A stretch of 64,000 nt of DNA from a bacterium. Its GTDB lineage: Bacteria; Electryoneota; RPQS01. This document shows positions 16,833 to 24,687 of the stretch, in pieces. The stretch's first letter is position 1. Every line of letters begins with the position of its first letter. The stretch covers positions 27,382 through 91,381 of the forward strand of contig JABWCQ010000012.1 in assembly GCA_013360195.1 (NCBI GenBank), given 5' to 3'. Below the pieces are notes generated by a model. It saw only the letters and a list, made by a program, of their open reading frames with translations. It was not told the DNA's origin and searched no databases. Both the position numbers and the translations under genes were made by a program.

Positions 16833-18140
16833 TCAGTTGCCATGCGGTGACTGGCCTAGCGCCATGCGAAGTTCCGCACTCGCGGTGAGTCGGCGGAATG
16901 TCGCATCTGCCAGCCCAACTCGCGCAGTCAGTTCATCGAGTTGCGCGGCATCCATTTCGAGGGTGGTTATTTGACCTTGTGAGAATTTTGTTTGCGCGAT
17001 TTTTCGAGCTTGTTCAGCAAGCTCCACGGCGAGCAAAGCAGCACGTTCGTTTTCGAGCGATGTTTCCAGGTCGCGCAGTGCTGATTCATATTGAAGCCTT
17101 GCCCCGCGTTCCGCCTGCGCCAGCATCCACTCAGCTTTCCTCCAGTCCGCTTTGGACTGCAATGCCTTTCCGTGCACCGCACCGCTCGACCAGATTGGAA
17201 TCGAAAGCGCAACGCCGGCATACAACGCGGAGTAATTATTGCGCGGCGCAATGTCCCAGTCATTGTTCTGCCACTGCCATTGGTATCTCATTTGCCCTGC
17301 AAGCACCGGGAAGCGGGCGTTCTTATAGATTACATAGAGGTTCTGCTGAGCCGTTGCCATATCACGAAGCGCATTTAGGTCGTCACGATCACTCAATCGC
17401 TTAGTTCCGGCAATCGTATCTATGGTAACTTCAAACTGATCAAGTGTTCCGTCGAATGCCAAACTTGTATCAATGGGGATACCAAGATACTCTTTCAATG
17501 AAAGTTCTGCCAGAGCAAGTTCATTTCGTGCTCGATCCAAAGCAGGGCGTTGATTCTGGGCTTGCACTCTAACCCTGAGAACATCGTAGTCGCTGAGGAG
17601 GCCCAACTCGCGCATGCGCTCCGCGCGTCGCAGCGAGCTGTCACTCACGGCAAGACTCAGTTCGCGGGCTTTTACGACGTCGCGAAGCATCAGAACTCCC
17701 CAAAAGCGCTGCATGACATCCAGTTCAGTCTGCCGATTCTGCTGCTGAATCGCGTGTTCTGTCGCACGATTGGCGGCCCGCGCCCCACGCAGTCCTGCGG
17801 CAACTCGGCCAAACGTAAAGAGCGGCTGGTTTAAGGTAACACCGGCGGAAAGCGCGTTATTTTGGTCAAGTTCGAATGGCATGACTTCACCGTTCTCAGG
17901 GTTCGGGAAGAAGATTTTCCCCTTTTTCAGAGCGCGCTGATATCCTACTGATCCTTCAATTTGAGGCAGTGCGTTTGACCAGGCTTCATGAAGCTGTCCT
18001 CTGGTTCTCAGTTTCTCAAGTTGAGGGCCCTTCTGCGCCAAAGACCTTGCCTTCGCCAACTCAATCGCCTCATCGAGAGTCATGCCATTCAAGATGGACG
18101 CACAGAGTAATACGCCCGCCAAATACATTATGTATTTCAT
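16833..18140 (-). CDS. TolC-family outer-membrane efflux channel protein
   Basis: The 435-residue product has a signal peptide (MKYIMYLAGVLLCASILNG) followed by TLDEAIELA, the standard opening of the mature TolC domain, and two long helical repeats separated by strand-rich parts (for example ITTLEMDAAQLDELTARVG near the end). It should form the trimeric outer-membrane exit duct for the RND pump. Its ATG overlaps the TGA stop of the TetR gene by ATGA, so translation of the two is coupled and pump and repressor are made together. Confidence 0.92.
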   Translation of the reverse strand: MKYIMYLAGVLLCASILNGMTLDEAIELAKARSLAQKGPQLEKLRTRGQLHEAWSNALPQIEGSVGYQRALKKGKIFFPNPENGEVMPFELDQNNALSAGVTLNQPLFTFGRVAAGLRGARAANRATEHAIQQQNRQTELDVMQRFWGVLMLRDVVKARELSLAVSDSSLRRAERMRELGLLSDYDVLRVRVQAQNQRPALDRARNELALAELSLKEYLGIPIDTSLAFDGTLDQFEVTIDTIAGTKRLSDRDDLNALRDMATAQQNLYVIYKNARFPVLAGQMRYQWQWQNNDWDIAPRNNYSALYAGVALSIPIWSSGAVHGKALQSKADWRKAEWMLAQAERGARLQYESALRDLETSLENERAALLAVELAEQARKIAQTKFSQGQITTLEMDAAQLDELTARVGLADATFRRLTASAELRMALGQSPHGN

Positions 18141-18760
18141 GCTACCTCTTCGCCGCCTGCTGCCTTCTTATTGTCCGGTTGAAGCGCATCATAGAAGAGT
18201 TTGGTTGCGTACTCAATCGTTTGGTATGCGCGCTCCGGGGTGTCATACTTGGCTGTGCAAACACCGCGATAAATTGCACTGATAGATTCGGCCAACAACT
18301 CGGTATCGAACGGCTTGAAATCTCCTCTGGCAACCGCTTGTTCAAGCAATCCAGAAATCACTCTTACCCAATTTCTGTTATTGCGTTCGAGTGCCGCACC
18401 AATTTCCGGGTATTTTTGGGCCATACTGATGAATTGCTGAAACAGCAAGTCCGGAAGCGGATCGTTAGCTTTCATTTCAAAAAAATAGCGATGCGAGAGA
18501 TATAATGCCTTGGCACCGAACTGTTCCTCGCTCGCCATGGCCATGACTGCCATTTGAATGGCAGTCTCGTATTTTTCAGCCAGAGCAATCAGTATCTTCT
18601 CCTTGGAAGGGAAATACCAATATATTGCACCTTTTGACAATCCCGCTTGCTTGGCGATTTCGTCTACCGAAGTCCGGTCAAACCCATTGCGGGCAAACAG
18701 CTCAGCGGCTGCGTCCAATATCTGGATCTGGCGAAGGTCTTTGTTTTCATGTGTTGTCAT
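18137..18760 (-). CDS. TetR/AcrR-family repressor of the efflux operon
   Basis: The 207-residue product starts with the TetR helix-turn-helix (about residues 10-57: ILDAAAELFARNGFDRTSV ... GLSKGAIYWYFPSKE), followed by an all-helical ligand-binding region typical of AcrR-like proteins. The open frame extends to 18826, but the ATG at 18760 is preferred: it has a good ribosome site (AGAGGA, 7 bases upstream) and leaves the operator repeats at 18775-18848 outside the coding region. It is the first gene of the operon it probably represses, so the system is expected to be autoregulated and induced by a pump substrate. Confidence 0.93.
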   Translation of the reverse strand: MTTHENKDLRQIQILDAAAELFARNGFDRTSVDEIAKQAGLSKGAIYWYFPSKEKILIALAEKYETAIQMAVMAMASEEQFGAKALYLSHRYFFEMKANDPLPDLLFQQFISMAQKYPEIGAALERNNRNWVRVISGLLEQAVARGDFKPFDTELLAESISAIYRGVCTAKYDTPERAYQTIEYATKLFYDALQPDNKKAAGGEEVA

Positions 18761-18774
18761 GTTGTCCTCTAAAC

Positions 18775-18848
18775 TGACTGGTCGGTCAATTGGCAACAAT
18801 ATAAGACATACTGACTCGTTAGTCAATAGTGAACTGACCAGTCGGTCA
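18775..18848. promoter_or_regulatory. Three TetR operator-like repeats
   Basis: Three 14-base elements share TGAC-N6-GTCA: TGACTGGTCGGTCA (18775-18788), TGACTCGTTAGTCA (18812-18825) and TGACCAGTCGGTCA (18835-18848). The outer two are closest to a perfect inverted repeat of TGACYGRYCRGTCA type, the middle one is degenerate. Spacing between starts is 37 and 23 bases. They lie immediately upstream of the tetR start and its ribosome site, as expected for an autoregulatory operator. Confidence 0.75.
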
Positions 18849-19172
18849 TTTTATAATAATCTGTTCTTTATATATTTACGAAATTGTCCGAAGAAATTGA
18901 GAGGCAAAGTGAAGCATCGTGAAATACAGGAGAATGAGTAATGGTGTCGACCCCTATTGGAAATTGAGCCGAGGCGAGAGGACATCTCAACAGGGCAGGC
19001 ATGAAGAATTATTGATGATTGTTTCAAATCTGTTCTATAAGCGCTATTGAGCAGCGTGATATTGTTACTTGTCGATTCCTGTGCTGATTGTATCACCATT
19101 CGCGATACTCTATATTTTGAAATGTGCCGTGCAATGAAAGTTCTGGATAATTAATTCGGAAACGAGGTGCTC
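18849..19172. other. Intergenic region between divergent efflux and surface-protein genes
   Basis: No gene or RNA is recognised in these 324 bases. The part next to the operators is A+T-rich and probably holds the efflux operon promoter. A ribosome site GAGG (19164-19167) precedes the ATG at 19173. Confidence 0.5.
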
Positions 19173-20372
19173 ATGATAAGAACAGTATTCATTTTCTTTC
19201 TCGCTCTGTTACCACAAGTCTCCCTATCGCAACTCCACCAGATAATCGCGGCTGAGTACTTTTTTGACTCCGACCCTGGGCCGGGCAGCGGAATCCCGAT
19301 TGCATTAGTACCGGATGACGTCGTGCAGTTGGACGGCGATATCTCCACCTCAGGCTTAAGTCCGGGCGTGCATGTCCTCAATGTGCGAGTTCAACGGGAA
19401 GACGGGATTTGGGGTGAGGCTACCAAATGGCATCTGCGTATTGGTGTCGCAACCATTACTCAAGCCGCAGAAGTCTATTTTGATACAGATCCCGGTGCAG
19501 GAAACGCTGTCGAAGTTGATGTAGATCAAAACGGCCTTATTGATGAAACTGCATTTGAAGTACCTGACCTGGCCCGCGGCTTTCATACCCTGAATCTAAG
19601 AACTTACAGCGGAGGTACATGGTCTGCAAATGTAGCGCGGCCGATCCGTCTTGGCAGCGCGCTGATTGACGGTGCAGAAGCTTACTTCGATACCGATCCT
19701 GGCGAAGGCTCTGGCACGCCTGTAGATGTTGTGAGCGGTGCGGATGTCATTGCCTTCGATTCTACCGTGAACGTGGGCGCCGCCGGGTCGGGTATTCACA
19801 ACTTGTACTTACGCTTTCGTGGGGGCGGTGTTTGGTCGTTTCCGGTAGATCGCGTGATCAGAGTCGGATTAAGTGTCACAGATGGCGTAAATCGAATTAC
19901 CGGCGGTGAATTCTTCATTGATATGGACCCCGGAGAAGGCAACGGATGCGCATTGATTGCGGAGGACGGAGTCTTTGACGAAACAGAAGAAGGGATGCGA
20001 CGCTACGTAGAGTCCAACCTTTCTCTTGGGCAACACGTCGTGGGGGTGCGAGTAAAAGACGCGGGAGAGCGATGGCATATTCCCTTGCTCGACACTGTTC
20101 ATGTTATTGAAGCGCATCTTGTTGCGACAACAACAATGTACGAGGGCATTACTCCGTATGCGTTGCTGAGCTGGAATGCTTATCCCGAAGCGATTCTGTA
20201 TCGAGTACATTACGATTCCCTCGAAACCGGACCGTTTACAGGGTACACTTCTGTGTCACCTCCGGATACTTCACTTCTCATTGAACCCGCGGCTTTCAAA
20301 AGGCTCTTCAAGGTTGTCGCCCTGCAGATCGAACCTGAGCCGTGTGAAGAATCGGGTTACTTAACACGATAA
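19173..20372 (+). CDS. Secreted protein with four FDxDPGxGxG repeats
   Basis: The product (399 residues from the ATG at 19173; a GTG six bases earlier is the alternative) has a signal peptide (MIRTVFIFFLALLPQVSLSQ). Four tandem modules of about 55-65 residues follow, each beginning (E/G)(V/A/E)(Y/F)F(D/I)(S/T/M)DPG.G.G and ending with G.H.L..R....G.W. The DxDPGxG segment is acidic and may bind calcium, but this is inference. The last 80 residues resemble a fibronectin type III fold (ALLSWNAYPEA ... YRVHY). No T9SS domain is present. The function is unknown; similar modules occur in large surface proteins of the FCB group. It is followed after 28 bases by a beta-helix protein gene. Confidence 0.75.
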   Translation: MIRTVFIFFLALLPQVSLSQLHQIIAAEYFFDSDPGPGSGIPIALVPDDVVQLDGDISTSGLSPGVHVLNVRVQREDGIWGEATKWHLRIGVATITQAAEVYFDTDPGAGNAVEVDVDQNGLIDETAFEVPDLARGFHTLNLRTYSGGTWSANVARPIRLGSALIDGAEAYFDTDPGEGSGTPVDVVSGADVIAFDSTVNVGAAGSGIHNLYLRFRGGGVWSFPVDRVIRVGLSVTDGVNRITGGEFFIDMDPGEGNGCALIAEDGVFDETEEGMRRYVESNLSLGQHVVGVRVKDAGERWHIPLLDTVHVIEAHLVATTTMYEGITPYALLSWNAYPEAILYRVHYDSLETGPFTGYTSVSPPDTSLLIEPAAFKRLFKVVALQIEPEPCEESGYLTR

Positions 20373-20400
20373 ATCTATATTTCCAGATAGGATACTTCTT

Positions 20401-21495
20401 ATGAAAACCATTATGTTCATTTTGGCTCTTCTGTTGGGCATGTATGCAGCTCAAGCAGAGATACTTAAAGTAGCGAGCAACGGCACCCAGCAGTATTCCC
20501 AGATTTCCGCAGCAATAGGAGCAGCTTCACCAAGTGATACGATCCTTGTCTTGGGCGGGGGATACAGCGGATTCGTGGTCGATAAGAAACTCGTTCTTAT
20601 CGGTGCGGGAACAGGTGTCGGGATCGGTGAAGGTGTGCTTATCAACGGCACAGTTGAAGTTCTGGACAACGCTGACAGCACAGAGCTTCGAAGTTTGTGG
20701 ATTCGTTCAAATCCTGCTAATGGAAGTAGTGACTCGTTAGGCGCTGTCCTGCGAATCCGAAGCGGCGCAACCAAAGTGTTCGTGTGGCGATGTTTTGTCG
20801 AGAATTACAGTTCCAGTGCTTCCGGTGTCACTACGTGCTGGGCGGGGGTCAATTCGCAGGCGGAATTCGTACAGTGCACCTTTTGGGGTTCAGACGTTGC
20901 GGATGCAAGTGGTGGGAATGGAGTGTTATACAGATCGGGAAGCAATCTCACCTTGCAATCCTGCGTATTCGCTAACATTGAACGTGGCATTCACGCCTTC
21001 AGCGCAACGACCGGTGCAAGTTGTCTGGTAAGCCACTGCGTTTTCACGACAGAGAATTCTAACCTCTATCCCGTCTCCGGCGCTATTGCCGGAGTGGCCG
21101 AAAACTGCGCAATAATGTCCGAGAGCGGATACTCCAATCTCTATACTTCCGGCATCAGCTACAGCTATTGCGCATACTCGAATCAAGCACCTCCGGGAGC
21201 AACGCATGTTGCGGCAACACCCGCCGCCTTTGTCAATCTTGTATTGGCTGACGCGCGGGCATCGGACTATCATGTTGCAGGTGGATCAGTGGTTCAGGAT
21301 GCCGGGAACCCTATGTCGCCATTTGACCTGGATGGTTCGCGCGCAGACATCGGTATCTATGGCGGGCAGCATCCGTATGTGGACGGCGGAGTACCTGACT
21401 ACCCATTCGCAGTGCAAGTCGAAGTTCCTTACTCTGCTCCGTTGAACGGCACCATGAGAATTTGGGGCAGAGGGCGTGTCGGACCGGGCAACTAA
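20401..21495 (+). CDS. Secreted right-handed beta-helix protein
   Basis: The 364-residue product has a signal peptide (MKTIMFILALLLGMYAAQA) and begins with the IxxAIGAASPSDTILVLGG segment typical of the first coils of pectate-lyase-like or DUF1565-type beta-helices. The rest consists of short hydrophobic strands with N/S-rich turns, and ends with the DxDGSRADIGxYGG closing motif frequent in this class. The family covers carbohydrate-active enzymes and adhesins; no catalytic site is identified here. It lacks a T9SS sorting domain and ends abruptly (GRGRVGPGN) compared with relatives. Probably co-transcribed with the FDxDPG-repeat gene. Confidence 0.8.
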   Translation: MKTIMFILALLLGMYAAQAEILKVASNGTQQYSQISAAIGAASPSDTILVLGGGYSGFVVDKKLVLIGAGTGVGIGEGVLINGTVEVLDNADSTELRSLWIRSNPANGSSDSLGAVLRIRSGATKVFVWRCFVENYSSSASGVTTCWAGVNSQAEFVQCTFWGSDVADASGGNGVLYRSGSNLTLQSCVFANIERGIHAFSATTGASCLVSHCVFTTENSNLYPVSGAIAGVAENCAIMSESGYSNLYTSGISYSYCAYSNQAPPGATHVAATPAAFVNLVLADARASDYHVAGGSVVQDAGNPMSPFDLDGSRADIGIYGGQHPYVDGGVPDYPFAVQVEVPYSAPLNGTMRIWGRGRVGPGN

Positions 21496-21511
21496 ATCAT
21501 AGCAGAACAGC

Positions 21512-21548
21512 CAAAAAATGGGCCACCCTGTTGGGGTGGCCCGATTTT
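21512..21548. terminator. Bidirectional intrinsic terminator
   Basis: Stem GGGCCACCC (21520-21528) / GGGTGGCCC (21534-21542) with a five-base loop, flanked by an A-run (21513-21518) and a T-rich stretch (GATTTTG). It separates the convergent beta-helix gene and the 2-oxoacid oxidoreductase operon and should work on both strands. Confidence 0.85.
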
Positions 21549-21569
21549 GTTGTGTCCCTGATCGGGGGT

Positions 21570-23030
21570 TTAAGCAGTTAAGCTCGGTACAGGTTTTCGG
21601 GAGTTGGCGTGTTCGCGCACCCACTTGGCTCCGGCTTCAACTGCCATGATGTTCTGTTCACCAAGTGCCTTACGCTTAATACCTTTGGGAACGATTTGCT
21701 TCAGATGCTCAAGCGGCATTAATTTGCTGTACTCGATATAGGCACCCAACAAAACCATATTCGCCGCGGCCTTTAATCCGAGATCATCCGCGATTTGAGT
21801 CAGAGGAATGTACAGTACATCCAAGTCATTCCGCCTGGCTTTACGGGAGATTATCGTGCTGTTAACAATCATCAAGCCGCCAGTCTTCACGGTGGGCTCA
21901 AATGTGTCGAATGACGGGTCATTCATTACGGCAAGCACGTCTGGTTCCACAACAAGTGGTGAACCAACTGGATCTTTTGATATCACAACGGAGCAATTCG
22001 CTGTACCGCCGCGCATTTCCGGACCGTAAGAAGGAATCCACGAGACTTGCAGATGCTCCTGCATTGCATGTGCGGCCAGAACAGCGCCTGCAGTCAAAAC
22101 GCCCTGACCACCAAAGCCGGCGAATTTGAATCCAATTGTCTGGAAGTTCTCAATGAACTTCTGATTCTTTGGAAACGGCTCACCGAGTTGTCCAAGTTCG
22201 AGCGACTCAACGACTTGGTCGTCTGTGTAGTTCTTTATTTCGTGGGTCCACCCCACCCGGGTGGCAGTCTCATCCTTGATTACTTTTTCGGGAAAGACGG
22301 GGAGCATTTCCTTGGCGATGAACTCACACGCGGCGTGCGTATCCATCTTCCAACCCGTCGGGCAAGGTGACAGGATTTCGACAAAACTGAACCCTTTGCC
22401 GTCCACTTGTGCCTGAACCGCTTTACGAACGCACTTTCGAGTGTTCATAATGCCTTTGATATCTGCAAGATGACAACGCGCCACAAATACCGGCGCCTCC
22501 AGCGTGGCAATCAGTTCGGCCATGTGAATCGGGAAGCCTTCGTTTTCAGCCGACCTGCCGTATGGAGTTGTAACCGTCTTTTGCCCCATCAAGCTTGTTG
22601 CGGCCATTTGACCACCCGTCATGCCATAGATTGCGTTATTGACGAAAAACACGGTCATATGTTCGCCGCGATTCGCCGCATGAATAATTTCTGCGGTTCC
22701 GATAGACGCGAGATCACCATCGCCTTGATAGGAGATCACTATAGAGTTCGGACGCGTTCTTTTTACACCGGTTCCCACCGCTGGAGCTCGTCCGTGAGCC
22801 GCCTGGATGTTTCCAATATCAAAATAGTAGTAGGCAAACACTGAGCAGCCGACCGGCGAAACGAAAACTGCACGATCACCCAGCCCCATGTCGTCAATCG
22901 TCTCTGCAATGAGTTTATGCACGTTTCCATGTCCGCAGCCGGGACAATAGTGTGTCGTGTCTTTCGGACCACCCTTGCGATCGAAGTGTTCGTAGAACGT
23001 TGCGGGTTTTTCGAGAATTTGTTGCGACAT
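21570..23030 (-). CDS. 2-oxoacid:ferredoxin oxidoreductase, fused beta and gamma subunits
   Basis: The 486-residue product joins two subunits. Residues 1 to about 285 are the thiamine-diphosphate beta subunit (CPGCGHG, GDGDLASIGTAE, and NNAIYGMTGGQ, matching the KorB/VorA pattern). Residues about 300-470 are the gamma subunit (GFGGQGVLTAGAVLA, GPEMRGGTANCSV). The complex oxidises a 2-oxoacid with CoA to acyl-CoA and CO2 and reduces ferredoxin, or the reverse. The partner alpha subunit lies 9 bases upstream, and a ferredoxin subunit above that. The substrate (2-oxoglutarate or a branched-chain 2-oxoacid) cannot be fixed from sequence alone. Confidence 0.92.
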   Translation of the reverse strand: MSQQILEKPATFYEHFDRKGGPKDTTHYCPGCGHGNVHKLIAETIDDMGLGDRAVFVSPVGCSVFAYYYFDIGNIQAAHGRAPAVGTGVKRTRPNSIVISYQGDGDLASIGTAEIIHAANRGEHMTVFFVNNAIYGMTGGQMAATSLMGQKTVTTPYGRSAENEGFPIHMAELIATLEAPVFVARCHLADIKGIMNTRKCVRKAVQAQVDGKGFSFVEILSPCPTGWKMDTHAACEFIAKEMLPVFPEKVIKDETATRVGWTHEIKNYTDDQVVESLELGQLGEPFPKNQKFIENFQTIGFKFAGFGGQGVLTAGAVLAAHAMQEHLQVSWIPSYGPEMRGGTANCSVVISKDPVGSPLVVEPDVLAVMNDPSFDTFEPTVKTGGLMIVNSTIISRKARRNDLDVLYIPLTQIADDLGLKAAANMVLLGAYIEYSKLMPLEHLKQIVPKGIKRKALGEQNIMAVEAGAKWVREHANSRKPVPSLTA

Positions 23031-23039
23031 TGTACTCTC

Positions 23040-24080
23040 CTACTTCAAATAGCTACGGGTCACGTTCGTCAATTCTTCCACCGAAGGAACCATTCCGCCC
23101 ATTCGATTATAGAAGTACAACGGTTTATCGTTGCCAATGGCCAATTGAACATCGCGCAGCATTTGACCGTTCGACAGTTCAACGTCCAAAAATGCCTTTC
23201 CTTTATCGGCCAGCTCTTTCAATCGCTTTGAACAGAATGGAAAGGCAGTAATCGGACGCAGCAGACCGACTTTGTGTCCTTCCCGACGGAGATTATCCAC
23301 GACTGACTGAAGCAGCCGCGAGATAAATCCATATCCAATCAGCACAAGTTCGGCATCTTCTACCAGAATTTCCTGATAGCGAACTTCCTTTTCCTCTATT
23401 TCTGCATACTTACGCTGCAAGTGTCGATTGTGTTCCTCGAGTCCTTCTGTGCTCATGAAAATCGATGAGACAAGATGATCTTTTGACTCATGGTCAGCAT
23501 ACAACGCGTACTCGCGGCGGTCAACTTGTTTTCTGACCTTGGCAAATTCCACTGGCTCCATCATTTGACCGATGTAGGCGTCAGTAAGAATGTAGGCGGG
23601 CATGCGGTACTTGTCTGCAAGGTCGAATGCCAATGTCGTCAAATCAGCCATTTCTTGCGCGCAATTCGGCGTGAATACCAGGCATTTATAGTTACCGTGG
23701 CCACCGCCATGAACAACCTGATTCCAGTCGCCTTGTTCCGGCCAAATGTTACCAAGTCCTGGACCAGCCCGCATAACATCCACAATGACGCAAGGTAATT
23801 CTGCCGCTGCGATGTATGAGATACCTTCCTGCTTGAGAGAGATACCCGGCCCCGACGACGCTGTCATGACTCGCGCACCGGCACCTGCGGCGCCATAAAC
23901 CATGTTTATTGCGGCGACTTCTGATTCCGCTTGCAAGAATGTCCCGCCGACTTTCGGGAGATACTTCGCTGCCGCCATCGCAACTTCCGACGCGGGCGTA
24001 ATGGGGTATCCGTAATACTGAGTACAACCTGCGAGGACAGCGGCCTTCACCACAGCTTCATTGGCCTTAATTAGTTCCAT
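23040..24080 (-). CDS. 2-oxoacid:ferredoxin oxidoreductase alpha subunit (KorA/VorB type)
   Basis: The 346-residue product opens with GNEAV-like IKANEAVVKAAVLAGC and the pyrimidine-domain motif YYGYPITPASE, followed by QAESEVAAINMVYGAAGAGAR and TASSGPGISLKQE, all standard for this family. The length and the EGISYIAAAELP segment fit the VorB/KorA group. It forms the active centre with the fused beta-gamma protein encoded downstream. Gap to the ferredoxin subunit gene is 17 bases. 2-oxoglutarate and 2-oxoisovalerate remain possible substrates. Confidence 0.92.
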   Translation of the reverse strand: MELIKANEAVVKAAVLAGCTQYYGYPITPASEVAMAAAKYLPKVGGTFLQAESEVAAINMVYGAAGAGARVMTASSGPGISLKQEGISYIAAAELPCVIVDVMRAGPGLGNIWPEQGDWNQVVHGGGHGNYKCLVFTPNCAQEMADLTTLAFDLADKYRMPAYILTDAYIGQMMEPVEFAKVRKQVDRREYALYADHESKDHLVSSIFMSTEGLEEHNRHLQRKYAEIEEKEVRYQEILVEDAELVLIGYGFISRLLQSVVDNLRREGHKVGLLRPITAFPFCSKRLKELADKGKAFLDVELSNGQMLRDVQLAIGNDKPLYFYNRMGGMVPSVEELTNVTRSYLK

Positions 24081-24097
24081 ATGTCACCTTTGCGGTA

Positions 24098-24337
24098 TCA
24101 ATCCGCCGTACCTTTCTTGTAAACTATAACGGCACCCGGCTCCGGGCATGCGTAAAAGCAAGACCCGCAGCCAGTGCAACCTTCACCTTTGTACTCCACC
24201 CATTGATACCCAAGTTCATTGAAGGCGCGCTGGAGGTTTACCTCGAGCACGGCCGGCTTGCATACCTCGACACAACGAAGACAGGACTTGCAGAGGTGGG
24301 GAACTATTTCGACTTTAGGGGACAAGACTTCAGACAT
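24098..24337 (-). CDS. 2-oxoacid:ferredoxin oxidoreductase delta (ferredoxin) subunit
   Basis: The 79-residue product has two complete 4Fe-4S motifs, C-K-S-C-L-R-C-VEV-C-K-P and C-T-G-C-G-S-C-FYA-C-P, as in KorD/VorD. The reading frame is open for 66 more codons upstream, but the ATG at 24337 has an excellent ribosome site (GGAGG, 5 bases upstream) and gives the usual length. It accepts electrons from the thiamine-bound intermediate and is the first gene of the operon. Confidence 0.9.
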   Translation of the reverse strand: MSEVLSPKVEIVPHLCKSCLRCVEVCKPAVLEVNLQRAFNELGYQWVEYKGEGCTGCGSCFYACPEPGAVIVYKKGTAD

Positions 24338-24687
24338 TCGGCCTCCAATTCCGGTACGGCAGGAAAACAGATTCAACCATTGCCGACCATGCGCTATTTC
24401 AAACGATGCTAAGCATACGATAATATACGAATGCAAAAATGAGTCCGCAAACTCAGTCAAATTAGACAAAAAGCATAACTTAACAACGACTCCTGTCACC
24501 TGAACATAAAGATACGCGCAACTTGCGAAGAGCAAGAGCTTAGAATATTACAGTAACTGTCATATTAACACGTGAAGGACCTTTCGCTATGTTACAAAGT
24601 CACATGAGCGGCATTTCGGAGGAGTTGGGCTCTTAAACGCAAGGACGCGCCTCACGGCGCGTCCTTGAATAATACCTCCATTTAACT
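24338..24687. other. Intergenic region upstream of the oxidoreductase operon
   Basis: These 350 bases contain the terminator of the acyl-CoA synthetase gene (24641-24666) and must contain the minus-strand promoter of the oxidoreductase operon. The stretch 24410-24480 is A+T-rich with TTGACT and TATATT words on the minus strand, but their spacing (27 bases) does not fit a standard promoter. No RNA gene is recognised. Confidence 0.5.
24641..24666 (-). terminator. Terminator-like hairpin after the acyl-CoA synthetase gene
   Basis: An 11-bp perfect stem AAGGACGCGCC / GGCGCGTCCTT with a four-base loop lies 22 bases downstream of the stop. The following minus-strand bases (GCGTTTAAG) hold only a short T-run, so termination may be partial. 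Confidence 0.6.

Noticed and set aside
18940..19010. A possible riboswitch-like segment (GAGAGGACATCTCAACAGGGCAGGC) upstream of the repeat protein.
   Set aside because: Too long a distance from the start codon, no expression platform and no match to a motif I can name; not reported as a feature.
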